Shown one piece after another: positions 15,718-23,098 of a DNA stretch of 25,608 nucleotides (position 1 is the stretch's first letter; each line of letters begins with the position of its first letter). The notes below the pieces were generated by a model. The model ran no database searches and was not told where the DNA came from. It saw only the letters and a program-made list of their open reading frames with translations. Source of the DNA: a virus; the IMG/VR virus record IMGVR_UViG_3300035698_035373, positions 1 to 25,608 of that record, one strand, 5' to 3'. A program made the translations under genes and the position numbers.

Positions 15718-16557
15718 TTAACTACGCAACAGATGACCAAGCCTATGTTTTACGTAATACGATCTCAATGTTATTATACCAGGACCGTATAAATGGTTTT
15801 GTTGTTGTATGTAATGCCCCAGCAAAGTTCTAAATCCACCAAGGGTAACTACAGTACCTACTACCTCACCATTTTGATTCCATACAGCGCCGCCAGAGTT
15901 ACCAAAATACCCGGCAGTACCATACCTCACACTAGTCGATCCCATGTTCTTAGTAGCTATATAGCCTCTTTCATACGCCAAGTGTTTTCCTTTTACGTAC
16001 CTATTGGACGGGAAACCAATGATTCTTATACTCTGCCCTAAGTATGTTTTTTTGGCAATTTTTGAATTAACGCCGAAATCATGGTAAACTTTTATCATAG
16101 CAATATCATAATTTTTACTAACTGCTATTATCTTAGTTTTGGCTTCTATAGAGTCAACCACGTTATTATAGACGTCCCGACGTTCAATTTTAAACCCCGG
16201 ACACTTGCGGGTGTAATGGCCTTTAGTTTTGTCGTTTTCATTTACTACGTGTGCGGCTGTTTGAATTAATGAATAACTAGGAGAAGAATAAATTATTGCT
16301 CCTGTACCCCATCCAACGTCATACTTTTTCTTGTAGACTTTTTTTGTTCTGTTATCATAAATAGTGCATTGAATAACAACACGCACTGTTCGTCTTGTGA
16401 TGTGAGCTACCAGCGCCTTCTCGGCTTGTTCAGGAGTAGCAAAAAATTCCTTGTACTTTTCTAAACTGTCTTGTTGTTGTTGTACTTCAACGCAAGAACC
16501 ACATCCAAAACTTATAAGGGTGATTAACAAAAAAAACGAGATGGTGGAATATTTCAT
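15718..16557 (-). CDS. Exported trypsin-like serine protease, possible lipoprotein
   Basis: 279 residues from the ATG at 16557, chosen because GGAG lies seven bases upstream and the N-terminus then forms a signal peptide (MKYSTISFFLLITLISFGCG). Cysteines at 19 and 22 end the hydrophobic stretch; lipid attachment is possible, although the lipobox is not canonical. The chymotrypsin-fold triad is complete: H103 (QTAAHVV), D151 (NYDIAMIKV) and S221 (GNSGGAV), with GTGAII before the histidine as in DegP/HtrA-type proteases. No PDZ domain follows. The protein should act outside the cytoplasm. Phage-encoded exported trypsin-like proteases are uncommon; targets could be host envelope proteins or superinfecting-phage receptors (speculation). 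The gene lies directly after the methionine aminopeptidase. Confidence 0.88.
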   Translation of the reverse strand: MKYSTISFFLLITLISFGCGSCVEVQQQQDSLEKYKEFFATPEQAEKALVAHITRRTVRVVIQCTIYDNRTKKVYKKKYDVGWGTGAIIYSSPSYSLIQTAAHVVNENDKTKGHYTRKCPGFKIERRDVYNNVVDSIEAKTKIIAVSKNYDIAMIKVYHDFGVNSKIAKKTYLGQSIRIIGFPSNRYVKGKHLAYERGYIATKNMGSTSVRYGTAGYFGNSGGAVWNQNGEVVGTVVTLGGFRTLLGHYIQQQNHLYGPGIITLRSYYVKHRLGHLLRS

Positions 16558-16585
16558 GTAACGTCTCCACGGCGAAGGAAACACC

Positions 16586-17353
16586 TTATATAATACCTCC
16601 GTTTAAGGTTTCCCTTGTTATTATAAATGGGACAGGGTAAGATACAATAATGGTATCTTCTACATGAGCAGATAAAGACCCGTCATCTGAATAACAAGTA
16701 CACCCATCTACTTCATCGATAAACACCTCTATTGAACCCGGTAGAACAATTGGTTCTATAGCTAAACCAATACCTTCTATTAATTTCATGCCCTTACCCT
16801 TCATACCAGTATTGGAAATAAAAGGGTCTTCGTGGGGCTTGAAACCAATGCCGTGGCCTCCAAATTCAAGCGGCGACCGTAATCCATTTAATTCAACACG
16901 ACGTTGTATAGCATATGATATGTCGCTTATGCTGTTACCAACTATAGCTGCCTTAATACCGTCATTTAAAGCTAGATTTGCAGTCTTTATAAGCTTTTGT
17001 TGTTCTTTGGTTGAGTTACCAATAACAAAAGTTCTTGCGGCGTCTGTGCAGTGACCTTCAAACATAACACCTATGTCTACAGTTACCATATCACCATACT
17101 CTAAAGGTATGTCTGTTGGTATAGCATGAACTACTTGGTCGTTAATAGCAATACAAGTGGAATACAAATAACCATCTAATCCTAAAAATGATGGAGATGC
17201 CCCTTGCTTTATAATAAAACTGTTAATTTTTAAGTCTATCTCGGCGGGAGTCATACCTGGTGTGGATAACTTTTTAGATAGTAGAAGTGCAGAAGCTAGA
17301 ATTTTACCGCTGTGTGTAATTAGTTCAAGATTTGGACGAACGTTCTTTACCAT
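16586..17353 (-). CDS. map: Methionine aminopeptidase, type I
   Basis: A 255-residue enzyme that removes the initiator methionine from new proteins. All five metal ligands are present: D93 (VDIGV), D104 (HCTDAARTF), H167 (GGHGIG), E200 (IEP) and E232 (HVEDTI), with the substrate-contacting H76 in NDQVVHAIP. Length matches bacterial type I enzymes (about 250-265) with no N-terminal zinc finger. The ATG at 17353 has a GAGG element about 11 bases upstream. A perfect TATAAT (17369-17374) lies just before it but without a good -35 box. A phage copy might keep N-terminal processing going during infection, or process virion proteins. Confidence 0.95.
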   Translation of the reverse strand: MVKNVRPNLELITHSGKILASALLLSKKLSTPGMTPAEIDLKINSFIIKQGASPSFLGLDGYLYSTCIAINDQVVHAIPTDIPLEYGDMVTVDIGVMFEGHCTDAARTFVIGNSTKEQQKLIKTANLALNDGIKAAIVGNSISDISYAIQRRVELNGLRSPLEFGGHGIGFKPHEDPFISNTGMKGKGMKLIEGIGLAIEPIVLPGSIEVFIDEVDGCTCYSDDGSLSAHVEDTIIVSYPVPFIITRETLNGGII

Positions 17354-17403
17354 TTAAACTATATCCTCATTATAATAATAGTAAAAATACAATAATATGT
17401 AAA

Positions 17404-17844
17404 CTAAGGTTTCCATTTCAGATCTAGCTTGTCTTTTTTAAGTTCAGTGTATTTAATGTCGATCTGTTCACTTAGACCTTCGAACTCATCGAATACCTTT
17501 TGATAAGATGAATGATGGCAGAATTTCCACAAAGCTACCAATGCTTGCGTTGGGGTAAGTTTAAAGTGCACCTCATCATGGTTGTATACAGACACCAGCT
17601 CGTCTATTTGAATGCGCTTGTACTCATCAGAAAATTCACTGACTTTCCTATTGCCCATGAGTTCATTGTTCTCTCTAAATTCAAAACGTTTTACAAGATA
17701 TTCAGCATAGGACATTTCTCTAGCTTCTTGTGCTATAGCATTGTGTTGTTCTACTTCTACTTTTCCTAGTTCTGGTGTTCCAATAACATTACCTCTACTG
17801 TCATACTTTTTTTCTTTTGTCTCTTTGCATCCATTACATCCCAT
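17404..17844 (-). CDS. Hypothetical 146-residue protein with a MGCNGC start
   Basis: An unassigned soluble protein beginning MGCNGCKETKEKKYDSRGN. The CxxC at residues 3 and 6 could bind metal or be modified. A helical region follows (YAEYLVKRFEFRENNELMGN), then a segment with two adjacent histidines (WKFCHHSSYQKVF) and a Lys-rich end. The ATG at 17844 has an excellent AAAGGAGGT site and overlaps the end of the M42-like peptidase gene by 11 bases, so the two are translationally linked. It sits between two peptidase genes; a role as partner is possible but unproven. Confidence 0.6.
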   Translation of the reverse strand: MGCNGCKETKEKKYDSRGNVIGTPELGKVEVEQHNAIAQEAREMSYAEYLVKRFEFRENNELMGNRKVSEFSDEYKRIQIDELVSVYNHDEVHFKLTPTQALVALWKFCHHSSYQKVFDEFEGLSEQIDIKYTELKKDKLDLKWKP

Positions 17845-18853
17845 TGTTACCTCCTTTAATTAGATTGGTTACATCTCTTGTTCCAAGACACATAGCTGTT
17901 AATAATTTAGCTGTACATATAAGACTTTTCTTGGATATAATTTCATCTGGAAAATGTATATTTATACACGGAGCCCCTATTTCACATACTGGTGTACCAC
18001 CGTTCTGCCAAACAATATAGTGGGCATCCGATTCCCCATCTGGAGGTGCTACTAATACTTCATGTAATATCTTATTCTCTACTGCTTTTCTTATTGCATA
18101 CTCTATTAACATTGAATTATAAATAGGGCCTTTGTTTATAATGACACCTTTGCTTAATTCACTTCTACTGTCTACAGGAAACACGTCCAATACAATTGAA
18201 AATGCTGGTTTTATTTTAGTTGTGGCTGTTATTGCACCATAAGCACCAGTCTCTTCAAATGAAGTTAGAACAAAAAACAAATTGTGGTAATTTGTCCGTT
18301 CCTTTGCTACTTGTTCCATGGCTATTAACATAGCTATAATACTAGCTTTGTTGTCCATGAACGCCCCTGTAAACTTACCACGAGGATTAGGTTTGACAAT
18401 GTTGTTATAGAATATAGGGTCGCCAATAGAAACCTTGTCTATGTCAGATTCATCTTCTAATACAGCTTCAGCAAAGTAACCTTCGTCTTGTCCTTCATCA
18501 GTTACTATAACATTTATATCGCCTATGGCGTTTCTTAAAATGCACTCATAGTCACCTTCTAAAAAAGGTACTCCGACTTTAGCTAATTTAAGCTCCTTAG
18601 ATTTTTTGTCTTTTTTAAAAACTATATACCCAACATGGTCTATATGGGCCGCAATCATTACATTGTGTTTGGTGTTGTTAGCAATAATTCTAGATGGTAC
18701 TATAGCAGAAACTGAACCTAAAGCATCCCTACTACATTGTAATCCCATCCTATTTGCTTCTCTCATGAAAATAGCAGCTATCTCGTCAGTATAGCCACTT
18801 ACTCCACACGCTTCTGATATTTCTGTGAACAGTTCTAGGTGGCGAGATTCCAT
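17834..18853 (-). CDS. M42-family aminopeptidase (glutamyl aminopeptidase/endoglucanase-type)
   Basis: A 339-residue di-metal exopeptidase of the M42 (PepA/FrvX/YsdC) group. Motifs in order: EACGVSGYTDE (14-24), typical of the family start; AAHIDHVG with H70 and D72; AFMDNKAS with bridging D167; SFEETG with E200 and E201 as catalytic and metal-binding glutamates; VLDVFP with D223; and the final metal histidine H300 in CINIHFPDE, where families usually have an IHSP-type motif. All expected ligands are therefore present. Such enzymes form tetrahedral dodecamers that trim peptides in the cytoplasm. In phages this is unusual. The ATG at 18853 has an AGGTG site. Confidence 0.9.
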   Translation of the reverse strand: MESRHLELFTEISEACGVSGYTDEIAAIFMREANRMGLQCSRDALGSVSAIVPSRIIANNTKHNVMIAAHIDHVGYIVFKKDKKSKELKLAKVGVPFLEGDYECILRNAIGDINVIVTDEGQDEGYFAEAVLEDESDIDKVSIGDPIFYNNIVKPNPRGKFTGAFMDNKASIIAMLIAMEQVAKERTNYHNLFFVLTSFEETGAYGAITATTKIKPAFSIVLDVFPVDSRSELSKGVIINKGPIYNSMLIEYAIRKAVENKILHEVLVAPPDGESDAHYIVWQNGGTPVCEIGAPCINIHFPDEIISKKSLICTAKLLTAMCLGTRDVTNLIKGGNNGM

Positions 18854-18854
18854 T

Positions 18855-19412
18855 TTACACCTGGAAAGTTAAACCCCCTGGTTCTATCATCAGTGTACCC
18901 TTTTCAATTTCTGGTACAAAGGTCACCTTTGAACCGAACATAAGGATATCACCGGAGGCAGCCACTCTTAGTGGCTTTGTTTCATCGGAGAATAAGGCAG
19001 TGTTCTCTATATGTGTCTCTAAATAATCGAAAGTTTCTCTTGACATAAAAAGTTCTGTGTCGCCTTGTTGAAGTGTTCTAGACTCTCCTATCTTTGTTAG
19101 GACATTAACTATAATTTTATCAAGTGTCTTTGTCATTTCAACCTCTTCAAATAATTGACGCATATAACTTGTTATACATTGTGCACACTCGAAGGTGGGG
19201 TTGAGCATATCTGCTGTTGCTGCGTAGTCTTTTCCATCTGTACAATATAATTCACCATACCTTTCTATACCTTCTATTTTATCGAAAGCTACAGCAAGGT
19301 AACATATTTGATTTTGACGAGAAAATAATTCTATAGGAGTAACTCCCATTTTACTATATTTCTCTGAGTACTCACAATCATTAAATGTTATTTTATCTTT
19401 TTGGTTGGACAT
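18855..19412 (-). CDS. Hypothetical 185-residue protein between clamp loader and M42 peptidase
   Basis: An unassigned protein. It has several cysteines (NDCEYSEKY; ELYCTDGKD; ECAQCITSYM, with CxxC at 76 and 79) and a C-terminal beta-rich part ending MIEPGGLTFQV. The central region (about 120-165) is mixed helix and strand with RETFDYLETHIEN. Its start overlaps the end of the clamp loader gene by 20 bases, and a GGGG lies before the ATG. The beta-rich C-terminus could be structural. I cannot assign a function. Confidence 0.6.
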   Translation of the reverse strand: MSNQKDKITFNDCEYSEKYSKMGVTPIELFSRQNQICYLAVAFDKIEGIERYGELYCTDGKDYAATADMLNPTFECAQCITSYMRQLFEEVEMTKTLDKIIVNVLTKIGESRTLQQGDTELFMSRETFDYLETHIENTALFSDETKPLRVAASGDILMFGSKVTFVPEIEKGTLMIEPGGLTFQV

Positions 19413-20451
19413 TGTACCCCATCATTTGCCAGGCTGTAAATATGCTTAGTACAAGTTGATTTTCTGGTTTAGCTGCAGGAAGAGGGTTAACAAATAACGC
19501 AAGGGCATTAGCGGACTGCAGTGCCTTTTCTTCCGAAGTTGCTCTTTCTAAGGCTGACCTAAAACACCCAGCTAAAACTAATCTAATCATTTCTTTATCG
19601 GATTTTACTTTTTTATAGACATTAATTAAAGTAGACCATGATGATTTTTTAGATATCATAACTCTATAAACATCCATTACTTCTTTATTTTCTTCATCAT
19701 CAACACCTATAAGACTTAATACCCTGGCTTCGTCTATAAAACCAGAACTTTGGTAAAGATTGAGGGCTTGTTGTAAAAGACGTAAGGCATTCCTAGGTCT
19801 ATTACCACTTGCCTCTACTATAGCCGCCAAGACTTCTTTCGACGGGTAGTAGTTTTCATAAACCCCTACTATCTGAATTAAATTACCTATGTCCTTTGAA
19901 GATAGTAGTTTGAAGTTATAAGGCTCACATCTATTTCTCAGTGTAGGTAGAAGTTTCTTTGGTTCTGTACTACAAAGAATAACATAGACACCACCAGGCA
20001 TATCTTCTGTGTCCTTTAATAAAGCATTTTGAGCTTCTGAGGTCAACCTATGTGCTTCATCATACACATATATTTTTACCTTTCCAAAGAGAGGCCTTGA
20101 ACGAATCTCTTCTTCCATCTTACGGATATCATTAACACTGTTCTTACTGGATGCATTAATTTCATGGAAATCTATATGCCTTTTATTTGCAATATTTTTG
20201 CAACTATCGCAAACACAGCACGGGTCACCGTTATCGTCTTTATTTTCACAATTCAACGTCATACCAATGATACGAGCAATGGTTGTTTTACCACAGCCAC
20301 TTTCTCCACTTAGAAGATAACACTGAGCATGATTAGCGTTTGTCATAGCCTGTCTAAGGCTATCAACTATATCTGCCTGCCCAACTACGTCAGAAAACGT
20401 TTGAGGCCTATACGCAGAGCATAGGTCGCCTTCTTTGCGCTTTAAAATCAT
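19393..20451 (-). CDS. dnaX: DNA polymerase III gamma/tau-like clamp loader ATPase
   Basis: A 352-residue AAA+ protein close to the core of bacterial DnaX. It has the family opening YRPQTFSDVVGQ (14-25), the Walker A GESGCGKTT (49-57), a zinc-binding insert with CCVCDSC (C78, C81, C84 and an earlier C68), the Walker B DEAH (131-134), an arginine-finger region near RNRCEP and the sensor-2 motif GNRPRNALRLL. It ends after the collar-like helices and lacks the long tau tail that binds polymerase and helicase, so it resembles gamma. It would load the sliding clamp during phage replication. No delta, delta-prime or clamp gene is in this window. An AGGAGG site lies five bases before the ATG. Confidence 0.93.
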   Translation of the reverse strand: MILKRKEGDLCSAYRPQTFSDVVGQADIVDSLRQAMTNANHAQCYLLSGESGCGKTTIARIIGMTLNCENKDDNGDPCCVCDSCKNIANKRHIDFHEINASSKNSVNDIRKMEEEIRSRPLFGKVKIYVYDEAHRLTSEAQNALLKDTEDMPGGVYVILCSTEPKKLLPTLRNRCEPYNFKLLSSKDIGNLIQIVGVYENYYPSKEVLAAIVEASGNRPRNALRLLQQALNLYQSSGFIDEARVLSLIGVDDEENKEVMDVYRVMISKKSSWSTLINVYKKVKSDKEMIRLVLAGCFRSALERATSEEKALQSANALALFVNPLPAAKPENQLVLSIFTAWQMMGYNVQPKR

Positions 20452-20460
20452 TAGCGCCTC

Positions 20461-20661
20461 CTACCATTCTTTCATTTTATTAACATTAAGCAGGCCCTGT
20501 TCATCTACCAATTCTTTATCCTCGACCCACTCTAAAAAACTCCGTACAAATATTGTAAGTGTTTCCTCATCGATATTTACGAAGGTAAAGACACCATCTT
20601 TATATTTCAAGGAAATATAGTCTCCCTGCATCTTATGTATTAAATCAGTAGGTAATTTCAT
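20461..20661 (-). CDS. Hypothetical 66-residue protein
   Basis: A small protein of mixed strand and helix (DYISLKYKDGVFTFVNIDEE, then a helix with FLEWVEDKELV). It overlaps the upstream deoxyribosyltransferase-like gene by four bases (ATGA type), so translation is coupled, and no separate ribosome site is seen. It precedes the clamp loader by 9 bases. It could be a small replication accessory, but no family is recognised. Confidence 0.55.
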   Translation of the reverse strand: MKLPTDLIHKMQGDYISLKYKDGVFTFVNIDEETLTIFVRSFLEWVEDKELVDEQGLLNVNKMKEW

Positions 20662-21131
20662 TTTAAACTATTTACCACCCGTTCTATAGTATGTTCGTAT
20701 CTTGTTGATACAGTAGTTATACAACCAATTATCCAAGTAGGAACTTTATGTATACTTAATTCAGGCATCCAAACATGTACCGGGATTCCTGTAATAATAG
20801 CCATAGTCATTTCAGCATGGGTACCAGCACCACGAAGTACTGATTCATCGTACTTTACCATTAACACATCTATATCCTTGCTAACAACACCCATGTCTAG
20901 ATGTACAATTTCATTCATCATAACATGAAGTTGTGCAAAGTCACGGTCTTTGTCTAATGTTTTAATTAAATCGGCGGGTTGCTGTTCAGTATTAAAAAGC
21001 TTTGCTTCTTGCTCATAAGGTTCCCATGAAGCTATGCCACGTTCTTTAAGTACTTGGACAGTTATATCTCTCCAAGACCTACCATCACTGGCGTATTCCA
21101 TACCACCAGCTAAATAAACCATTTTTGACAT
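20658..21131 (-). CDS. Nucleoside 2-deoxyribosyltransferase-like protein
   Basis: A 157-residue Rossmann-like protein. The motifs fit the nucleoside 2-deoxyribosyltransferase superfamily: VYLAGGM (5-11) with an aromatic and Arg nearby (SWRDI), WEPYEQE in the next strand, KDIDVLMVKYD (85-95), and GAGTHAEMTMAIITGIPV (101-118) with E107 as candidate nucleophile. Classic members swap bases between deoxynucleosides; relatives include nucleotide N-glycosidases such as Rcl. It could serve base salvage, modified-base synthesis or depletion of a nucleotide signal. The exact substrate cannot be read from sequence. The ATG at 21131 has an AGGAG site. Confidence 0.75.
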   Translation of the reverse strand: MSKMVYLAGGMEYASDGRSWRDITVQVLKERGIASWEPYEQEAKLFNTEQQPADLIKTLDKDRDFAQLHVMMNEIVHLDMGVVSKDIDVLMVKYDESVLRGAGTHAEMTMAIITGIPVHVWMPELSIHKVPTWIIGCITTVSTRYEHTIERVVNSLK

Positions 21132-21145
21132 TATAAAACTCCTAA

Positions 21146-21559
21146 CTACGCTTCCATAGGATTTACAACAGTAAAGAAATCCTTAATCTCTTTGTCATCA
21201 CAACTAGCAGGGAATGTAAGGAACCAGAATTTAATAGTTTGGTCCCATTCAAATCCACAGGGTATAGTGAAATAAATTCTTTCATCTGTGTCTATTTCAG
21301 GTAGACCCCTGAATTCAGGTTTACCTATATATTTAAACTCTGACCAGCATTTTATCTTTGGTACTTTAATCCAACTGGCTCCTTCACACCAAGGGGTAGT
21401 TGTTATTACTTCCTCACTTGCATGTTCTTCGCTTACAGGTTCTTCTACTGGCAAGTCTTCGATTGCCTTAAGAAGTTCTTCTTCTGACATAGGGTCACTA
21501 GAATTACTTATCTTCCCCTTAGCTATAAGCCCATTTAAAAAATCTTTAAGAATGCTCAT
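21146..21559 (-). CDS. Hypothetical 137-residue protein
   Basis: An unassigned protein. The N-terminal 55 residues are helical and acidic (MSEEELLKAIEDLPVEEPVS), probably partly disordered. The C-terminal part is beta-rich with many aromatics (WCEGASWIKV, KCWSEFKYIG, FEWDQTIKFWFLTFP), suggesting a compact beta fold. The ATG at 21559 has a GGAGG site and abuts the thioredoxin-like gene. No function is proposed. Confidence 0.55.
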   Translation of the reverse strand: MSILKDFLNGLIAKGKISNSSDPMSEEELLKAIEDLPVEEPVSEEHASEEVITTTPWCEGASWIKVPKIKCWSEFKYIGKPEFRGLPEIDTDERIYFTIPCGFEWDQTIKFWFLTFPASCDDKEIKDFFTVVNPMEA

Positions 21560-21874
21560 CTAAGCCTCCAATCTTTTAAGTCTGTTTTCTATACTACGTT
21601 TAGGCTCAGTTCCAATTCCTTCGTATACAACTTCATTATTATTTAAAAATACGAATTTAGGTAATGCCCCTACATTATATTCTAATATTAACTTATGAAA
21701 TTGTTGTATAGATACGTCTAAATATAAACACTTGTAGTCTCTTTTTCTTCCAATCTCGTTTAATACTTTCTTCATTACAAGACAAATAGGAGACTTGTTC
21801 CTACCGAACAATAAACAAAATTTATTACACTCTACTTCTTCTTTGAATTGTTGTAAATTCTTAATTCTAATCAT
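21560..21874 (-). CDS. Thioredoxin-fold protein with a degenerate active site
   Basis: A 104-residue protein with thioredoxin layout: an N-terminal strand and helix, the strand CLLFGR followed by the active-site position, a YLDVS strand, and YNVGALPKFVFLNNNEVV, which holds the conserved cis-proline (P72) and following hairpin. Where thioredoxin has C-G-P-C, this protein reads S28-P-I-C31, so only the second cysteine remains. It cannot be a normal dithiol oxidoreductase. It may be a monothiol or non-redox binding protein; T7 uses a thioredoxin as polymerase processivity factor, a precedent for a structural role. The ribosome site is weak (AGGGAA). Confidence 0.75.
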   Translation of the reverse strand: MIRIKNLQQFKEEVECNKFCLLFGRNKSPICLVMKKVLNEIGRKRDYKCLYLDVSIQQFHKLILEYNVGALPKFVFLNNNEVVYEGIGTEPKRSIENRLKRLEA

Positions 21875-21887
21875 CGTTTATAGTTCC

Positions 21888-22076
21888 CTAGGAATCAACA
21901 TATATACCATTTGTGTATTTTGGTATCCATAAATCAAATTCTTTCTCTGTATATAGATATGAGACACTTCCACAACTATGACAACTCTAACATAGTATAC
22001 AACATGTATTGGCACTCGATATACAAATTGAGCCTTTCAGAGGAGCTATTTCCTCATTGCAAGACGGGTAAAATAT
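21888..22076 (-). pseudogene. Decayed zinc-ribbon gene
   Basis: The gap between the genes ending at 22091 and starting at 21874 is coding-like in one frame but has no start codon and an in-frame TAG at 21987-21989. Before the TAG it reads IFYPSCNEEIAPLKGSICIS and ends NTCCILC; after it SCHSCGSVSYLYTEKEFDLW and IPKYTNGIYVDS to a TAG at 21888. The cysteine pairs (CxxC and SCHSCGS) look like a zinc ribbon, and the neighbours are also zinc-ribbon-type genes. An upstream TAG (22077-22079) closes the frame. It is best explained as a degraded gene with a lost start and one nonsense change. Confidence 0.55.
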
Positions 22077-22090
22077 CTAACCTATTCTAA

Positions 22091-22294
22091 TTATTTATAT
22101 TTTTTCTTATATAGAAGCTGTCGTTCCACTTCTTTAATGATTTCTGGTTTATCATTATCACGGGAAAGGTGTCCACCGAAGTATGTCGCCACACTACGGC
22201 GTACTACACCTTTTCCCGTATCAATACAGTAACCCACAGTAAAGATATCTGTCTCTTCATCATGTGATATAATTTCTACGTCAAATACTTTCAT
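22091..22294 (-). CDS. Hypothetical 67-residue protein
   Basis: Read from the ATG at 22294 (MKVFDVEIISHDEETDIFTV); a longer frame to 22339 would overlap the upstream gene. The protein starts with beta-strand character, contains GYCIDTGKGVVRRSVATYFG and ends in a Lys-rich helix (ERQLLYKKKYK). AAGG lies about 12 bases upstream, so initiation may be coupled to the preceding stop at 22300. No family is recognised. Confidence 0.55.
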   Translation of the reverse strand: MKVFDVEIISHDEETDIFTVGYCIDTGKGVVRRSVATYFGGHLSRDNDKPEIIKEVERQLLYKKKYK

Positions 22295-22299
22295 AATAA

Positions 22300-22554
22300 T
22301 TAATGCCTTCGTTTTTGTCTTGTATGTAGACCGTTCCAAACAGCTACTCTACCATAATATCTATTACTGTGTTCTAAAAATATAGTGCCACACCCTGCGC
22401 ATATATAACCTTCTTTACAGTTAAATACTTTTTGTACTTCATCTTCTCTTCTAAGTACCCCCGTATAACAATAAGGACAGTCTCCCTTTTCTGCACCCAT
22501 AGGAATGTAGATTAGTTCTTGACAATCATGCTCACTAGGTCTAACGTGTAGCAT
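22300..22554 (-). CDS. Small zinc-ribbon-like protein
   Basis: An 84-residue protein with two cysteine pairs, C26-x2-C29 (CPYC) and C52-x2-C55 (CAGC), spaced like a zinc ribbon, plus extra cysteines at 11 and 46 and several histidines. The C-terminus is basic (HTRQKRRH). It probably binds zinc; the role is unknown. The ATG at 22554 has an AGGAG site and follows a strong promoter at 22572-22600, making this the first gene of that transcript. Confidence 0.65.
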   Translation of the reverse strand: MLHVRPSEHDCQELIYIPMGAEKGDCPYCYTGVLRREDEVQKVFNCKEGYICAGCGTIFLEHSNRYYGRVAVWNGLHTRQKRRH

Positions 22555-22571
22555 TGTTATCTCCTGTAGTA

Positions 22572-22600
22572 TTTATATGTGTACACAAACAAAATGTTAA
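22572..22600 (-). promoter_or_regulatory. Sigma-70-type promoter
   Basis: On the minus strand, TTAACA (22595-22600) and TATAAA (22572-22577) are separated by exactly 17 bases. Each box matches the consensus at five of six positions. The predicted start, near 22565, leaves a very short leader before the ATG at 22554. Confidence 0.6.
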
Positions 22601-22627
22601 ACACAAAAAAATTTAATGTGTAAAAAT

Positions 22628-23032
22628 CTATGTAAGGATATCTTTATACTTCAAAATAAGCAAGCCCTCCTTGTCTATCTTAGAGAAGATGTCTGTTGCT
22701 AATTCTCTAAAAGGACCCTTAGTCTCCTTAGTTAAATTGTCCCATCCAATTATAGATACCATACCGTTGGTTGTACGTTTATATAACATCTCAGCTATAT
22801 ATTCCATACAGGTCTCAACCTCTACTTTATATCTCTCCATACGAGAAGCTATAGTTTCAGTAGTGGTAAGTAAAACTTTAACATAATTGTGTTCATTGTT
22901 AGATTCGGTTACTACCATAGAACACTTATCATCTTCTATAACCGTTCCAATCTCAGGCAATGTTTGACCAGGCTTGAACGTGTAAGTTAGTATTACAGGT
23001 CCAAAATCCATATTGTCATAAGGGATATTCAT
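22628..23032 (-). CDS. Hypothetical 134-residue protein
   Basis: An unassigned protein. The first half is beta-rich (YDNMDFGPVILTYTF; LPEIGTVIEDDKCSMVVTES), suggesting a barrel or sandwich. The second half is helical (ETCMEYIAEMLYKRTTNG, then FRELATDIFSKIDKEG). The ATG at 23032 has an AAAGGAG site. It precedes the promoter at 22600 and may be the last gene of the lysis-side transcript. Confidence 0.55.
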   Translation of the reverse strand: MNIPYDNMDFGPVILTYTFKPGQTLPEIGTVIEDDKCSMVVTESNNEHNYVKVLLTTTETIASRMERYKVEVETCMEYIAEMLYKRTTNGMVSIIGWDNLTKETKGPFRELATDIFSKIDKEGLLILKYKDILT

Positions 23033-23098
23033 GGTATAATACTCCTTTACACTAAAAAAGGCGCTAATTCAAGCTTGGCTAATATCAATGTTGTCATT

